DNA of 64,000 bases from Dyadobacter sp. CECT 9275 (GCF_907164905.1 NZ_CAJRAF010000002.1:186001-250000); one strand, 5' to 3'. Positions 30,535 through 39,872 are shown, counted from the first letter of the stretch. A program made the numbers and translations. Notes: a model not told the origin generated them from the letters alone.

Positions 30535-33500
30535 ATGATACCCGCGATCAGGCAGAACCGATTCATCAGCAACATCAATCCGCAGACACTTTTATTCTTC
30601 TTTCATAACTTTTTCATCAATGCAGGAACCACCCTGGTTTATGTGTCGGCCAATGTACTGCTGCTCGAAAACCACCCGGAATCCTCCCTTCCCATCGCTT
30701 ACATCGCAGCCGCGGCAGGCGTAATGGCGGCAGGTAAAATCTACGAATACTTCGAGCATCACCTGCTCCTTGAAAAACTTAGTCTGGGCACCATGGCCTC
30801 GGCACTGTTCCTGGTTCTGGTGGTGATGGGCCTGCTATGGATTGGGCATGGTACTGCCACCGCCATTGCCATTATGGTGGGGTACCGGATCGTTTACCTG
30901 CTCATCAACCTGGAATTCTGGGGTTTATCTGCACTTGTATTTAATGTAAGGCAAAGCAAAAGGCTCTTTAGTGTGATTGGATCGGGTGATATGCCTGCCA
31001 AATCTCTGGGTGCTGTTTTAGCCGTGGTTATTCATTCCCCGTCGGTACTCATGATACTGCTGGTAATATCACTCGTTTTTTTTGCCCTGGCATTTTATAC
31101 GCAGACTCTGACCTTTAAGTATACCGAAATCCCTAATCCGCACCATGCCCGTGGGCGCAAGGAGCAAACGGGCACATCCAGGCTGATACAGAAGTATTTC
31201 AGCGGCAATAAGCTGCTCACCTCACTTTGCCTGGGTATGGCGGCCATCGCGGCCACGGCCACCTGGATTGAGTACCATTTTTTTGTCAATGTCAAATACA
31301 AATTTCACAACCAGCATGATGTGATCGTATTTGTGGGTTCATTGCTGACGGCCACCTATGTCATTTCAACATTTGTAAAAATGCTGCTATCAGGCAGGAC
31401 GGTAGAGAAATTTGGCATCCGACTTACCCTCTATCTGTTACCGGTTGTTACACTACTTACCTCGGTGGGATTGCTTACTTCTTCCTATTTCAGAAAGGAC
31501 GAGCCCTCACTGCTGGTGTATTACTGCCTTTCCTATCTCCTGTTTGAGATCGTGAGACGTACCATTTTTGACCCTGTTTTCCTGGTTCTTTTTCAACCCC
31601 TTTCAACTAAAAACCGGCTCAAAGGACATACCCTTGCCAAGGGCCTCTACGAACCATTCGGTATGCTCCTGGCAGGTGTTTTGCTTTATGTCATCTACAC
31701 GATGAAATGGTCGGATATTAGCCTGACCCTCGATTTATCTCTCCTCTTTGCCCTGCTTGCACTTTTAATTTTCAGAAAAGCCTACCGGCATTATGGTGAG
31801 GAGCTCAGGAATGCAATCAGCAAACGTTTTATCCGTGGGGGGGAAATCGCTTCCCCTGTAGAAGCGCTTCCTATTATTGTTCAGAATCTGAAAAGCGATA
31901 AAAAGGAAGAAGTAATTAATGCGATCGACTGGCTTGCGAGGTATAAAATAAGCCCCTTCCTGAAAAATCTGGACTTTTTACTAACCAGTAAAGATGTTCA
32001 GGTGCGGTTTAAAACCCTGGATACTTTCGGGAAAACAAAACCTAAGGATATCTCCCAATCATTTTATCAGTACATTGAAAATGAACCTGATACTACTTGC
32101 CAAACCCTGGCCGTAAAAATTGCCTGTGCCTCAGGCACAGTGCCCGACGCCAAAGTGAAGCAGTATCTTGCCCATCCGGATTCAGATATTGTCAGAGGTG
32201 CGCTTCTAGGAGGATATGATTCAGGCTTTTCAAGATTGACGATCAGGGAAACGATCCAGCATTTGTTAAGCGGAAACGATTCCAGACGTTTGCTTGCGCT
32301 GGATTGCATTGAGGCATTGCACCTGGAGGGATATTCTTCAAAAATAACGGAATGCCTGGCAAGTCAGAACGAGGCTGTTCTGAAAAAGGCGATTGCCGTG
32401 GCCGGAAAAGTACCTGATCCCGCTCTTGTGGCCCATTTGGTACCTATGCTGGCAGGTAAATTTTCAAAGCAGGTACTGGGTGCTTTAACCGAAGCGGGCA
32501 ACCTGGCGGTACCGCTCCTTGAAGAGTGGATGGCCACAAAAGCTACGGAAAAGGAGCTGATCCTTTTTGCGAAAATCAACGAGAAAAGTACACGGCATTT
32601 AACCAGTAGTATCCTTTTAAAGCATTTAAAAAGTATTTACAACCCAATAAGTATAGATAGCGCCTTAAGCCAGGTAAGTATCGCTGTCCGCAACGCTGTG
32701 TTAAAATCACTCGCGAACAGCCAAATAGTGCATCCTGATCGTGAATGGGTAATGGAGCTTGTAAACAAGGAACTGATACTAGCCAACCATATTCTCCACG
32801 GCATTACTTCCGAAGAGGCAGACCCATGGAACCGTGCCATGGCCTACGAACTGGAATCCGTCAGCCAGCGGCTGTTTTATCTTTTCTCTATTTTGTATGA
32901 TAAGGAAGCCGTTCAGAACGCATGGAAGGGTATCAAACATGCTTCCCGGGAAAAGAGGGCCAATTCCCTGGAAATGATTGAAAGTCTTTTACCCAGAAAC
33001 CTTTATCCATCCCTGCACGCACTGTTTGAGGATATCCCGATCCAAAGAAAACAGGAAGTACTCCGGCAGTACCTGGGTACCAGCTCAGAGGTAGTTCCTA
33101 TTGTGACATATATTGTCAGTCAAAAGGATTATACTTTCAGTGCCTGGACCCTTGCGCTGGCGTTGCATAAGCTTCCGGAAACCGATTCCGGCCTGGTGCG
33201 GCAATTTACCTCCCACACCGTTACGCTGGTACGGGAAGCTGCACTGGATATTTTAGAAAAACATAACAAAGCAAATCCTGATAACAATCCCATGAAAACT
33301 GATCATACTGCCTCACAGATTTCTGAAATGGAACGGGTAATTGTACTGCAGAACACCCGGCTGTTTTCCGAAACACCTGAAAATGTACTGAGCTCCATTG
33401 CTCCGATTATGAAAGAAATTTCTTACTCGGAGGGTCAGGAAATATTTGCCAAAGGAGATCCCGGAGACAGTATGTATGTTATCTATGCAGGCGAGGTAGG

Positions 33501-33759
33501 AATTTATGACGGGAACAAACAGCTTGCCAGTTTTGAGAAGGGAGAAATTTTCGGCGAACTTGCCTTGCTGGATGCTGAGCCCAGATCCGCCACAACGGTA
33601 GCCGAAACGGACATTCATCTTTTCAGGATTGACCAGGACGATTTCTTTGAGCTCATGGAAGAAAGAGACGAGATACTACGGAACGTTCTCAGGATTTTGT
33701 GCCAGCGGATCAGGGTACAGAATGAAAAAATGAGGATACTTTCTTCCTCACAGGCCTGA
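30535..33759 (+). CDS. Membrane transporter-like / HEAT-repeat / cyclic-nucleotide-binding fusion protein
   Basis: Large three-part protein. Residues about 15-420 contain roughly twelve hydrophobic segments resembling MFS or ADP/ATP-translocase (Npt)-type carriers. Residues about 430-920 are soluble alpha-helical repeats of HEAT-like type (repeated helix pairs such as DIVRGALLGG, NEAVLKKAIAVAGK, KFSKQVLGALTEAGN). Residues about 935-1065 form a CRP-like cyclic-nucleotide-binding domain; the phosphate-binding cassette is GEIFGELALLDAEPRSATTVAE with the key Gly-Glu and Arg-Ser positions. It should sense cAMP or a related nucleotide on the cytoplasmic side. The stop lies only 12 bases from the stop of a convergent operon that encodes an adenylate cyclase. 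Transport activity is not demonstrated. Confidence 0.85.
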   Translation: MIPAIRQNRFISNINPQTLLFFFHNFFINAGTTLVYVSANVLLLENHPESSLPIAYIAAAAGVMAAGKIYEYFEHHLLLEKLSLGTMASALFLVLVVMGLLWIGHGTATAIAIMVGYRIVYLLINLEFWGLSALVFNVRQSKRLFSVIGSGDMPAKSLGAVLAVVIHSPSVLMILLVISLVFFALAFYTQTLTFKYTEIPNPHHARGRKEQTGTSRLIQKYFSGNKLLTSLCLGMAAIAATATWIEYHFFVNVKYKFHNQHDVIVFVGSLLTATYVISTFVKMLLSGRTVEKFGIRLTLYLLPVVTLLTSVGLLTSSYFRKDEPSLLVYYCLSYLLFEIVRRTIFDPVFLVLFQPLSTKNRLKGHTLAKGLYEPFGMLLAGVLLYVIYTMKWSDISLTLDLSLLFALLALLIFRKAYRHYGEELRNAISKRFIRGGEIASPVEALPIIVQNLKSDKKEEVINAIDWLARYKISPFLKNLDFLLTSKDVQVRFKTLDTFGKTKPKDISQSFYQYIENEPDTTCQTLAVKIACASGTVPDAKVKQYLAHPDSDIVRGALLGGYDSGFSRLTIRETIQHLLSGNDSRRLLALDCIEALHLEGYSSKITECLASQNEAVLKKAIAVAGKVPDPALVAHLVPMLAGKFSKQVLGALTEAGNLAVPLLEEWMATKATEKELILFAKINEKSTRHLTSSILLKHLKSIYNPISIDSALSQVSIAVRNAVLKSLANSQIVHPDREWVMELVNKELILANHILHGITSEEADPWNRAMAYELESVSQRLFYLFSILYDKEAVQNAWKGIKHASREKRANSLEMIESLLPRNLYPSLHALFEDIPIQRKQEVLRQYLGTSSEVVPIVTYIVSQKDYTFSAWTLALALHKLPETDSGLVRQFTSHTVTLVREAALDILEKHNKANPDNNPMKTDHTASQISEMERVIVLQNTRLFSETPENVLSSIAPIMKEISYSEGQEIFAKGDPGDSMYVIYAGEVGIYDGNKQLASFEKGEIFGELALLDAEPRSATTVAETDIHLFRIDQDDFFELMEERDEILRNVLRILCQRIRVQNEKMRILSSSQA

Positions 33760-33771
33760 AAAAGCCAAAAT

Positions 33772-34365
33772 TCAATCTTTGAAAGACTCCGCGAGCCTGA
33801 TGAGTTTCCGCAATTGGAATTGCTTGCCGCTGTCTCTCAGGTTATGTGCAGACTGGGTCCAGTAATGATGCTGGTTCAGAAAATTGATCTGGATCTGATT
33901 CCAATCCTTTTTATCGGTTACCATAGACCTGGCCGCCATTTCGGCATATAACGAAGAGGCGATCGGTTCAAAATCTGCACGTCCCAGGTAATCCAGATCA
34001 GCGTCGCATAATATTTTTTCCAACAGGGTCGTGGGACTTTGAGGTATCCGGGTGGCCATGATCATCCCGCAGATCACCTGTATATCTTCGGGGCTGTAAT
34101 CAAAAAAAGGAAGCACGGTTTCTGCAATCACACACCCCTGTTCCTCGTGACCGCTGTAGGTATGTAAAAAACCCGTATCATGATAAAAGGCTGCCGTTTC
34201 CAATAACTCAAGAGCATGCCGGTCCGTCAGATTCTCCTCTTTTGCCAGGACCCGTGCAGCATTGGCAACATCCTTCACGTGATGAAAGCCGTGATAATAA
34301 AGATCATGCGGGAGCAGCGCCACCAGCTTATCTTCAATAAATTTGAGTGCTCCTGATTTATCCAT
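33772..34365 (-). CDS. HD-domain phosphohydrolase
   Basis: Metal-dependent HD-superfamily hydrolase of about 197 residues. The motif H...HD...D is present: His28 in YYHGFHHVKDV, His62-Asp63 in FYHDTGF and Asp121 in CDADLDYLG, with an extra His in YSGHEEQG. Such small HD proteins hydrolyse phosphodiesters or nucleotides. Start at 34365 (ATG) is preferred; a TTG at 34374 would overlap the upstream gene. The ATG follows the TAA of the cyclase gene by one base, so the two are translationally coupled and the HD protein probably works with that signal; whether it breaks down the cyclic nucleotide is an inference only. Confidence 0.85.
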   Translation of the reverse strand: MDKSGALKFIEDKLVALLPHDLYYHGFHHVKDVANAARVLAKEENLTDRHALELLETAAFYHDTGFLHTYSGHEEQGCVIAETVLPFFDYSPEDIQVICGMIMATRIPQSPTTLLEKILCDADLDYLGRADFEPIASSLYAEMAARSMVTDKKDWNQIQINFLNQHHYWTQSAHNLRDSGKQFQLRKLIRLAESFKD

Positions 34366-34366
34366 T

Positions 34367-35413
34367 TTACTCAATTACCTCGTAAATATGCACTGGATTG
34401 GTTTTATTCTTGAGATTTACCTCTCCCACCGGATTGCATTTGAACGCTTCCCTGATACGCTCGTAGCCCGCTTCCGATATTACGATCTGGCCGGGCCGGG
34501 CAATTGCCTGCAAACGCTGAGCCAGGTTTACGGCATCGCCGATGACCGTATAATCCAGCCGTTTCAAAGTAGCGGAGCCTATGTTCCCAGATACCATTTC
34601 TCCGCAATTTATCCCGATCGAAACCTTGGGTGAATAATCCGACTGATCCAATACCTCTTCCTGAAGGCTGTTAATCTGGTTTCGAACCGCCAGAGAGCTT
34701 TCGACAGCTCTGTCCAGATGATATTCGCCCCGGAACACCGCCATCACGGCATCTCCCATAAATTTATCCACATGTCCTCCCTGGGCAATGATTTCCTTCA
34801 CCATGATATCGAAATACTTATTGATGAGCCTCACAACCCTGTCGGCAGGTTCTTTTTCAGATATGGAAGTAAATCCGCATACATCCATAAAAACAACCGT
34901 GGCCTCTATGTTTTCACTGGCTGTTAGCGACGCCTCGAAAGCTTCCCTGTTCATGAACTGGAGAACCGACGAATCCACATACATCCGCAAAATATCGTTT
35001 TCACGCACGGCTTTCAGTGTTTCCTTCAACTGATCCACATAACGGAGGGTTTTTTCCATGGTTACCTCCAGGTCTCTGAAATCAATCGGCTTCATCAGGA
35101 AATCGAAAGCGCCATGGTTCATGGCTGTTCTGATATTGGCCATGTCCCCATACGCCGAAACAATAACAGACTTCAGTAACGGGCTCACCTCCCCCAGCCT
35201 CACCAGCAAGGTAAGTCCGTCCATTTCAGGCATATTGATATCACTCAGTACCATGTCGATATCCGGTTGCCGCTGGAGAAGATCAAGTGCCTTCTGCCCG
35301 TTTTCGGCAAAGACAAATTCATATTTTTGCTCACGGATCTGCCTCCTGAATTTTTGCTTTATGAGCAGTTCCAGGTCGGCTTCGTCGTCAACAACCAGTA
35401 TCTTGGCTTTCAT
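34367..35413 (-). CDS. Response regulator with class III adenylate cyclase output domain
   Basis: Two-component regulator whose output is a cyclase. Receiver domain (1-125) with acidic pocket Asp9-Asp10, phosphoacceptor Asp58 ([11 protein letters not shown]) and Lys108 (MKPID). After a helical linker, the class III cyclase catalytic domain (about 168-345) holds all expected residues: metal ligands Asp177 (FMDVCGF) and Asp221 (DKFMGDAV), purine-recognising Lys217 and Thr289 (DYTVIGD), and transition-state Asn296 and Arg300 (VNLAQRL). The Lys/Thr pair fits adenylate, class IIIb, rather than guanylate cyclase. Its receiver is very similar to the stand-alone receiver encoded 57 bases upstream. 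It should make cAMP when phosphorylated by the kinase of this operon. Confidence 0.93.
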   Translation of the reverse strand: MKAKILVVDDEADLELLIKQKFRRQIREQKYEFVFAENGQKALDLLQRQPDIDMVLSDINMPEMDGLTLLVRLGEVSPLLKSVIVSAYGDMANIRTAMNHGAFDFLMKPIDFRDLEVTMEKTLRYVDQLKETLKAVRENDILRMYVDSSVLQFMNREAFEASLTASENIEATVVFMDVCGFTSISEKEPADRVVRLINKYFDIMVKEIIAQGGHVDKFMGDAVMAVFRGEYHLDRAVESSLAVRNQINSLQEEVLDQSDYSPKVSIGINCGEMVSGNIGSATLKRLDYTVIGDAVNLAQRLQAIARPGQIVISEAGYERIREAFKCNPVGEVNLKNKTNPVHIYEVIE

Positions 35414-35470
35414 ATAATCGCAATATTTTTAATTTCCGCGTAACAAGAGTGATCACAAAAATAAGGAAGT

Positions 35471-35845
35471 TCAGTGGAGGGATAAGAGTTTTTCCTTTAA
35501 CTGATTAAAATCCACCGGCTTGGTGAGGAAATCGTCGGCACCCAGCTCAATGGCCAGCACCTTTGTTTCGGAATCACCATAGGCAGTGATCATCATCACC
35601 TGCGGCGGCGCAGAAGGATGTTCCGTTCGGATGGTTTTGAGTAGCTCTATCCCGCTCATACCAGGCATATTTATATCCGACAAGATCATCACAACTTCGG
35701 AAGAATGCGCAGCGAGGTAATCAAGTGCCTCTTCTCCCGAAAAACTAAATGAAAATTCAAACAGGCCACTCCGGATCTCACGCCTGAATTTTTGTTCAAA
35801 CAAAGACTGCACGTCCGTTTCGTCGTCAACAACAAGTATTTTCAT
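35471..35845 (-). CDS. Single-domain response regulator
   Basis: CheY-like receiver with no output domain, 124 residues: acidic residues Asp7-Asp8 (VVDDETD), phosphoacceptor Asp57 (LSDINMPGMSG), Thr/Ala switch region MMITAYGDSE and Lys in LTKPVDF. The start at 35845 gives the family-standard MKILVVDDE; an ATG at 35863 would add six residues. It lies between the histidine kinase gene and the receiver-cyclase gene on the same strand. Its sequence is strikingly like the cyclase receiver (both have QKFRR-IR and SDINMP), so the two probably arose by duplication and may compete for the same kinase. Confidence 0.93.
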   Translation of the reverse strand: MKILVVDDETDVQSLFEQKFRREIRSGLFEFSFSFSGEEALDYLAAHSSEVVMILSDINMPGMSGIELLKTIRTEHPSAPPQVMMITAYGDSETKVLAIELGADDFLTKPVDFNQLKEKLLSLH

Positions 35846-35979
35846 AATATGAGTTTGATACATTTTGAACTAATCACTTACATTACCCGGTATGCAGCCA
35901 TGCTTCATCCTTAAATAATTTGGAATCAAACCATTACGGTTGACTCCTGCTATTGGCCTGCCTGAACAATCCAACAACA

Positions 35980-37341
35980 TCAAATGGGAAGAGAGATCTT
36001 AAACACCGTTTTTTCTCCCTGGACCGTCTCTACATCCAGAGTTCCTCCATGAAGCTTGGTGATGATATCGTAACTCATGGAAAGGCCCAGCCCGGTTCCC
36101 TGGCCGGTTGGTTTGGTTGTAAAAAAAGGCTGAAAGATTTTGGCTTTCACATGTTCAGGCATTCCGGTACCATTATCTTCTACCCTGATATCCAACCTGT
36201 TGTCAAACTTTTTGGTACTTATTTTAACTTCGGGTTTGTAAATCATATCCGTTCCGCTTTGCTCAGCGAGATTTCGCTTTTTTTCCGCCACTGCGTAAAA
36301 TGCATTGGTAAATAAATTGAGAAAAACCCGGCCCAGGTCCTGCGGCATTACTCCAACCTTCCCAATGGCCGGATCAAAATCAGATATCAATGCTGCGTTG
36401 AATTCCTTGTTTTTAGCACGTAAACCATGGTAGGCAAGGCGCATGTATTCATCGGCCAGTGCATTAATATCCGTCAGTTCTTTCTCGCCAGACGAGGTCC
36501 TTGAATGCTGCAGCATTCCCTTTACAATGGAGTCGGCCCGCTTTCCATGGTGCATGATTTTTTGCTGATTCTGGCTCAGGTCTCCGATAATTCCCCTGAT
36601 GTAATCCTTCTCCTCCGCTGCCAGTTCAATCCTCTCCAGTTCTTCTTCCAGTTCCTGGCATAACTCTACGGAGAGTTCCGAAAAATTATTCACAAAGTTC
36701 AGAGGGTTTTGGATTTCATGGGCAATTCCGGCGGTAAGTTCCCCCAGAGAGGCCATCTTTTCGCTCTGTACCAGCTGATCCTGAGTTGCTTTAAGCTCCT
36801 CAATTGTTTTTTGCAGTTCTTCTTTCTGAATGGTAAGTTCCTGCGTCCTTTCAGTAACCAGATATTCGAGTGATAATTTCTGAGCCCTGCTTTCTTCTTC
36901 TTCTCTGGCCCGCTCCTGGCGTTCTTTGATGAGCGCGCTGCGCTGCTTTTGTGTGTAAAACCAAATCACAAAACACAAGATCAGGGCAAATGCCACAGCT
37001 GTTGAAAAGTAACTGGCGTAGTTATTGTGAAATTTTGGAAAAAAGGTCAGCACAAATACATTGATAAAACCCACTGCTGCAAAAAGAACAATCGTTTGTG
37101 CCAGCCCCCTGATCTCCGTGAACTCATCTCTTTTGTATATGGTCCATAGCATTGCTACCATAAACACCTGCCACAGCCACCGGGCAACTTCCTCACTGGC
37201 CGTATAGTAAGCTCCGGCAAGTGCTATTGAAACATAACTCGCCATCACCAGCCTTTTATCCCAAACAGGGAGCTTTTCCTTGGTATCGAGTGCAACACGA
37301 ATGTGCCTGATCAGAAAAAAAATGACGAGAAAATATTCCAT
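35980..37341 (-). CDS. Membrane sensor histidine kinase
   Basis: Inner-membrane histidine kinase of 453 residues. About four hydrophobic segments (residues 1-15, 33-50, 55-70, 82-100, 112-130) form an N-terminal membrane domain without a recognisable periplasmic sensor. A coiled coil follows (about 135-195, rich in E, R, K and Q), then the dimerisation/phosphoacceptor domain with His208 (GIAHEIQNPLNF) and the ATPase domain (LFTNAFYAV N-box, VEDNGTGMP G1, GTGLGLSMSYDI G2). HEIQNPLNFVNNFSE is typical of Bacteroidota kinases lacking HAMP. It heads the minus-strand operon with receiver, receiver-cyclase and HD hydrolase. The signal is unknown. Confidence 0.93.
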   Translation of the reverse strand: MEYFLVIFFLIRHIRVALDTKEKLPVWDKRLVMASYVSIALAGAYYTASEEVARWLWQVFMVAMLWTIYKRDEFTEIRGLAQTIVLFAAVGFINVFVLTFFPKFHNNYASYFSTAVAFALILCFVIWFYTQKQRSALIKERQERAREEEESRAQKLSLEYLVTERTQELTIQKEELQKTIEELKATQDQLVQSEKMASLGELTAGIAHEIQNPLNFVNNFSELSVELCQELEEELERIELAAEEKDYIRGIIGDLSQNQQKIMHHGKRADSIVKGMLQHSRTSSGEKELTDINALADEYMRLAYHGLRAKNKEFNAALISDFDPAIGKVGVMPQDLGRVFLNLFTNAFYAVAEKKRNLAEQSGTDMIYKPEVKISTKKFDNRLDIRVEDNGTGMPEHVKAKIFQPFFTTKPTGQGTGLGLSMSYDIITKLHGGTLDVETVQGEKTVFKISLPI

Positions 37342-37497
37342 GAAAGTAGCTCTGGCTGAATATTAGTATGAAAACCGGTGTATTCAATTGGATCACCAAA
37401 ATAAGCAATTTCAGCATTAAATTTCATTCGTATACTCTTACGGTCTCCCTGGCGGTCCAACGGTGCCTCTTGCCTTCTGAGAGAGCCTCTAATTTTT

Positions 37498-37567
37498 TTC
37501 TAACCATTTTTTAACCACATTATAAAAGCGTTTTAACCCCGTTTTAAGCCCGGCAAATGAATATTTG
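37498..37567 (+). promoter_or_regulatory. 11-bp-phased direct repeats and -7-like box before the RND operon
   Basis: TTCTAACC (37498), TTTTAACC (37509), TTTTAACC (37531) and TTTTAAGC (37542) start at 11-base intervals with one phase skipped, the spacing used by OmpR/PhoB-type response regulators. They end 10 bases before AATATTTG (37560-37567), which matches TAnnTTTG except at the first base and lacks a TTTG upstream, as expected for an activator-dependent promoter. The binding protein is not identified in the window. Confidence 0.5.
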
Positions 37568-37599
37568 CGCACATTAAAGGTCTAAACTACTCGAAGACA

Positions 37600-38859
37600 A
37601 TGTCATTTAAAGAAATCATAGCCGGGACTTTCATTACGGCCCTGGCGCTTGGCAGACCGGTAACGGCGCAAACCACCTACACGCTCCAGCAGGCGCTGCA
37701 GATGGCCAAAACCAATAACCCGGTTCTAAAAAACGAACAGTTTAACAGTACCATCGTTCAGTCCGATATCATCACAGCGGGCCTCAGGCCCAATCCTGTA
37801 ATCAACAACCAGTCGCTTCAGCTGGTGCAACCCGGCAAGTTTCCGGAAAATTCCTCCTGGTACAGCGGCTACAACCGGCAGATATGGTGGCAGGTTACCA
37901 AGCCCTTTCAGCTCCCGGTACAGCGTCAGAACAAGATCAATTTTGCAGAGCAAAACCTGAAGCTGACACAAAAGCAGTATGCCGAAACGGAACGCAACTT
38001 ATACCAGGCCGTTGCTCAGAAATGGCTGGATGTATGGGCGGCCGGCAAACAGCTGGATATCCTGTCAAATGCCAAGAATAACATTGATTCTCTGGCTACC
38101 ATTAACAGACTCCGGCTGAAGAATCAGGTGATCACGACAACTGATCTGGCGCGTACCGAATTACTTGCAAACCAGTATAAAATCCAGCAGAAGTCAGCTC
38201 AGCAGGTGTACTACAATGAACTGCAAAACCTCAAATTTCTCTTGGGTACCAAAGATTCCATCCGGGTGGATACTGCTGATCATTTCCTGTTTACCTTTCC
38301 GCCCCAGCTTACCGATATCATAACGGAAGCCACAGCCAACAGGAGTGATATCCAGGCCATACGGACCAATCTGGATGTGGCGGATGCGAACATCAAACTG
38401 CAAAAATCCAGCGCATTGCCTACCCCTGAACTTGGGCTGATTTACAATCCGCAGAACAAGGCGCATTACCTTGGATTTTACGGAACTCTTGAAATTCCCA
38501 TTTTTTCAAAGAATCAGGGAGAGATCAGAAAATCGCAGGTGATACGCCAGCAGGCCGAACAACAGCTGCTCACTACCGAAGCTAAAATCCAGACCGAAAT
38601 ACAAACCGCATACCTGGCCTATCAGACTCAAAAGCATAATTTGCAGAATTTCAGTCAGTTACTCACACAATCTCAAGCAATACTTAGCAGTGTTAAATAT
38701 TCTTACCTGCGTGGAGGTACCACTATTATTGATTTTCTGGAAGCACAACGCAGCTGGCTCGACACTCAGCAGCAGTATTATGACGTGTTACAGCAATATC
38801 GCCAAAGTTATATTGACCTACTTTATGCGTCCGGCCTAATCAATCAAATCGCTCAGTAA
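37600..38859 (+). CDS. TolC-family outer-membrane efflux channel protein (CzcC/CusC-like)
   Basis: Outer-membrane component of a heavy-metal tripartite pump, 419 residues, with a signal peptide ending near GRPVTAQ (residue 24). The body shows the duplicated outer membrane efflux protein pattern: YTLQQALQMAKTNNPVLK near the N-terminus and the long helices with AQKWLDVWAAGKQLDIL and YLAYQTQKHNLQNFSQLLTQSQAIL, ending LEAQRSWLDTQQQYYDVLQQYRQSYIDLLYASG. It is the first gene of the four-gene RND operon; the adaptor gene begins two bases after its stop. Confidence 0.93.
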   Translation: MSFKEIIAGTFITALALGRPVTAQTTYTLQQALQMAKTNNPVLKNEQFNSTIVQSDIITAGLRPNPVINNQSLQLVQPGKFPENSSWYSGYNRQIWWQVTKPFQLPVQRQNKINFAEQNLKLTQKQYAETERNLYQAVAQKWLDVWAAGKQLDILSNAKNNIDSLATINRLRLKNQVITTTDLARTELLANQYKIQQKSAQQVYYNELQNLKFLLGTKDSIRVDTADHFLFTFPPQLTDIITEATANRSDIQAIRTNLDVADANIKLQKSSALPTPELGLIYNPQNKAHYLGFYGTLEIPIFSKNQGEIRKSQVIRQQAEQQLLTTEAKIQTEIQTAYLAYQTQKHNLQNFSQLLTQSQAILSSVKYSYLRGGTTIIDFLEAQRSWLDTQQQYYDVLQQYRQSYIDLLYASGLINQIAQ

Positions 38860-38861
38860 AA

Positions 38862-39872
38862 ATGAAAAAATTAATCATATACAGCTGGCTGCTGACATCG
38901 TTTCTGGCAGCATGTACCAAGAAAGAAACCAGCCAGGCACCACCCGACAATACCACACCGGAAGTATCAGAGAACGGTCTTAAAATTATTTTTCCGATGA
39001 AACAATCAGCTGATTTTTTTGAAACCGAAAGAATCAAAAGTTCAGCACTGATTGCCGATATTACCGCTCCGGCCAAGGTATCCGCCACGGTGGTGAAGTC
39101 CAACGAAGGTGCCTCCGGCAATATCGTACTGTTTGATAACCCCGACCTCTCCGGTAATTACACGCAGCTGTTACAACATCTGACCATGATCAATCAGATA
39201 CAGAATATCAACATCCGCCAGCGGAAAACGGAACTTGCCCGAATTCAGGACCTGCAGGAACACGGGGCGGCCACGGGGAAAGATTTACTTGAATCGCAGA
39301 CGGCACTCTCTATGGAAGAAACCAATCTGATAAATGAACGGTCCGCCATCATTGAACACGAAACCAAGCTGAAAGCAGGTGGTTTTGAACCGTCAGTATT
39401 GCGCCGGGCGGCGGCCGGGACCGCTTATATCATTTGTGATATACCCGAGAGCGAGATCAGCAAAGTGAAGGAAGGCAGCAAATGTACATTGCAGTTTACG
39501 GCATTTCCTGGCCGGGATTTTAACGGTAAAATCGACGACGTTGCGGATATGGTCGATCAGACCACAAGGATGATCAAACTCCGTGTGACGATCAACAATG
39601 CCAACGGTGAACTGAAGGCAGGGATGTTCGGAACGGTAGCTTTTGGCATAAGCGAAGGAAAAAATACGAGCGTAGACAAAGACGCGCTTATTACGATCCA
39701 GGGCAAAAATTACGTGTTTATCAAATCCGGAAATACAGGTTTTGAAAGGAAGGAAGTAAACGTGGGAGATCAGATCGGCGAACGTATCATTGTCTATAGC
39801 GGCCTGAAAGACGGAGATCGCGTGGTGATTAAAGGGGCCATGCAACTCAAAGGACTTTCATTCGGGTACTGA
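38862..39872 (+). CDS. RND efflux periplasmic adaptor lipoprotein
   Basis: Membrane-fusion protein linking the inner-membrane pump to the TolC channel. Lipoprotein signal ends in FLAAC (Cys18). The order is barrel/lipoyl halves around a short coiled-coil hairpin (about 100-165, QIQNINIRQRKTELARIQDLQEHGAATGKDLLESQTALS), then a beta-barrel (ISKVKEGSKCTLQFTAFPGRDFNGKIDDVADMVDQTTRMIKLRVTINN) and a membrane-proximal part (VNVGDQIGERIIVYSGLKDGDRVVIKGAMQLK). 336 residues makes it a short member of the CzcB/CusB group. It has no extra metal-binding N-terminal domain. A 53-base gap precedes the DUF190 gene. Confidence 0.92.
   Translation: MKKLIIYSWLLTSFLAACTKKETSQAPPDNTTPEVSENGLKIIFPMKQSADFFETERIKSSALIADITAPAKVSATVVKSNEGASGNIVLFDNPDLSGNYTQLLQHLTMINQIQNINIRQRKTELARIQDLQEHGAATGKDLLESQTALSMEETNLINERSAIIEHETKLKAGGFEPSVLRRAAAGTAYIICDIPESEISKVKEGSKCTLQFTAFPGRDFNGKIDDVADMVDQTTRMIKLRVTINNANGELKAGMFGTVAFGISEGKNTSVDKDALITIQGKNYVFIKSGNTGFERKEVNVGDQIGERIIVYSGLKDGDRVVIKGAMQLKGLSFGY

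Noticed and set aside
30535..37341. Pycsar-type anti-phage defence
   Set aside because: The cyclase has a receiver domain and belongs to a two-component operon, and the CNB protein is a large transporter-like fusion rather than a small PycTM or TIR effector. Kept only as an analogy.
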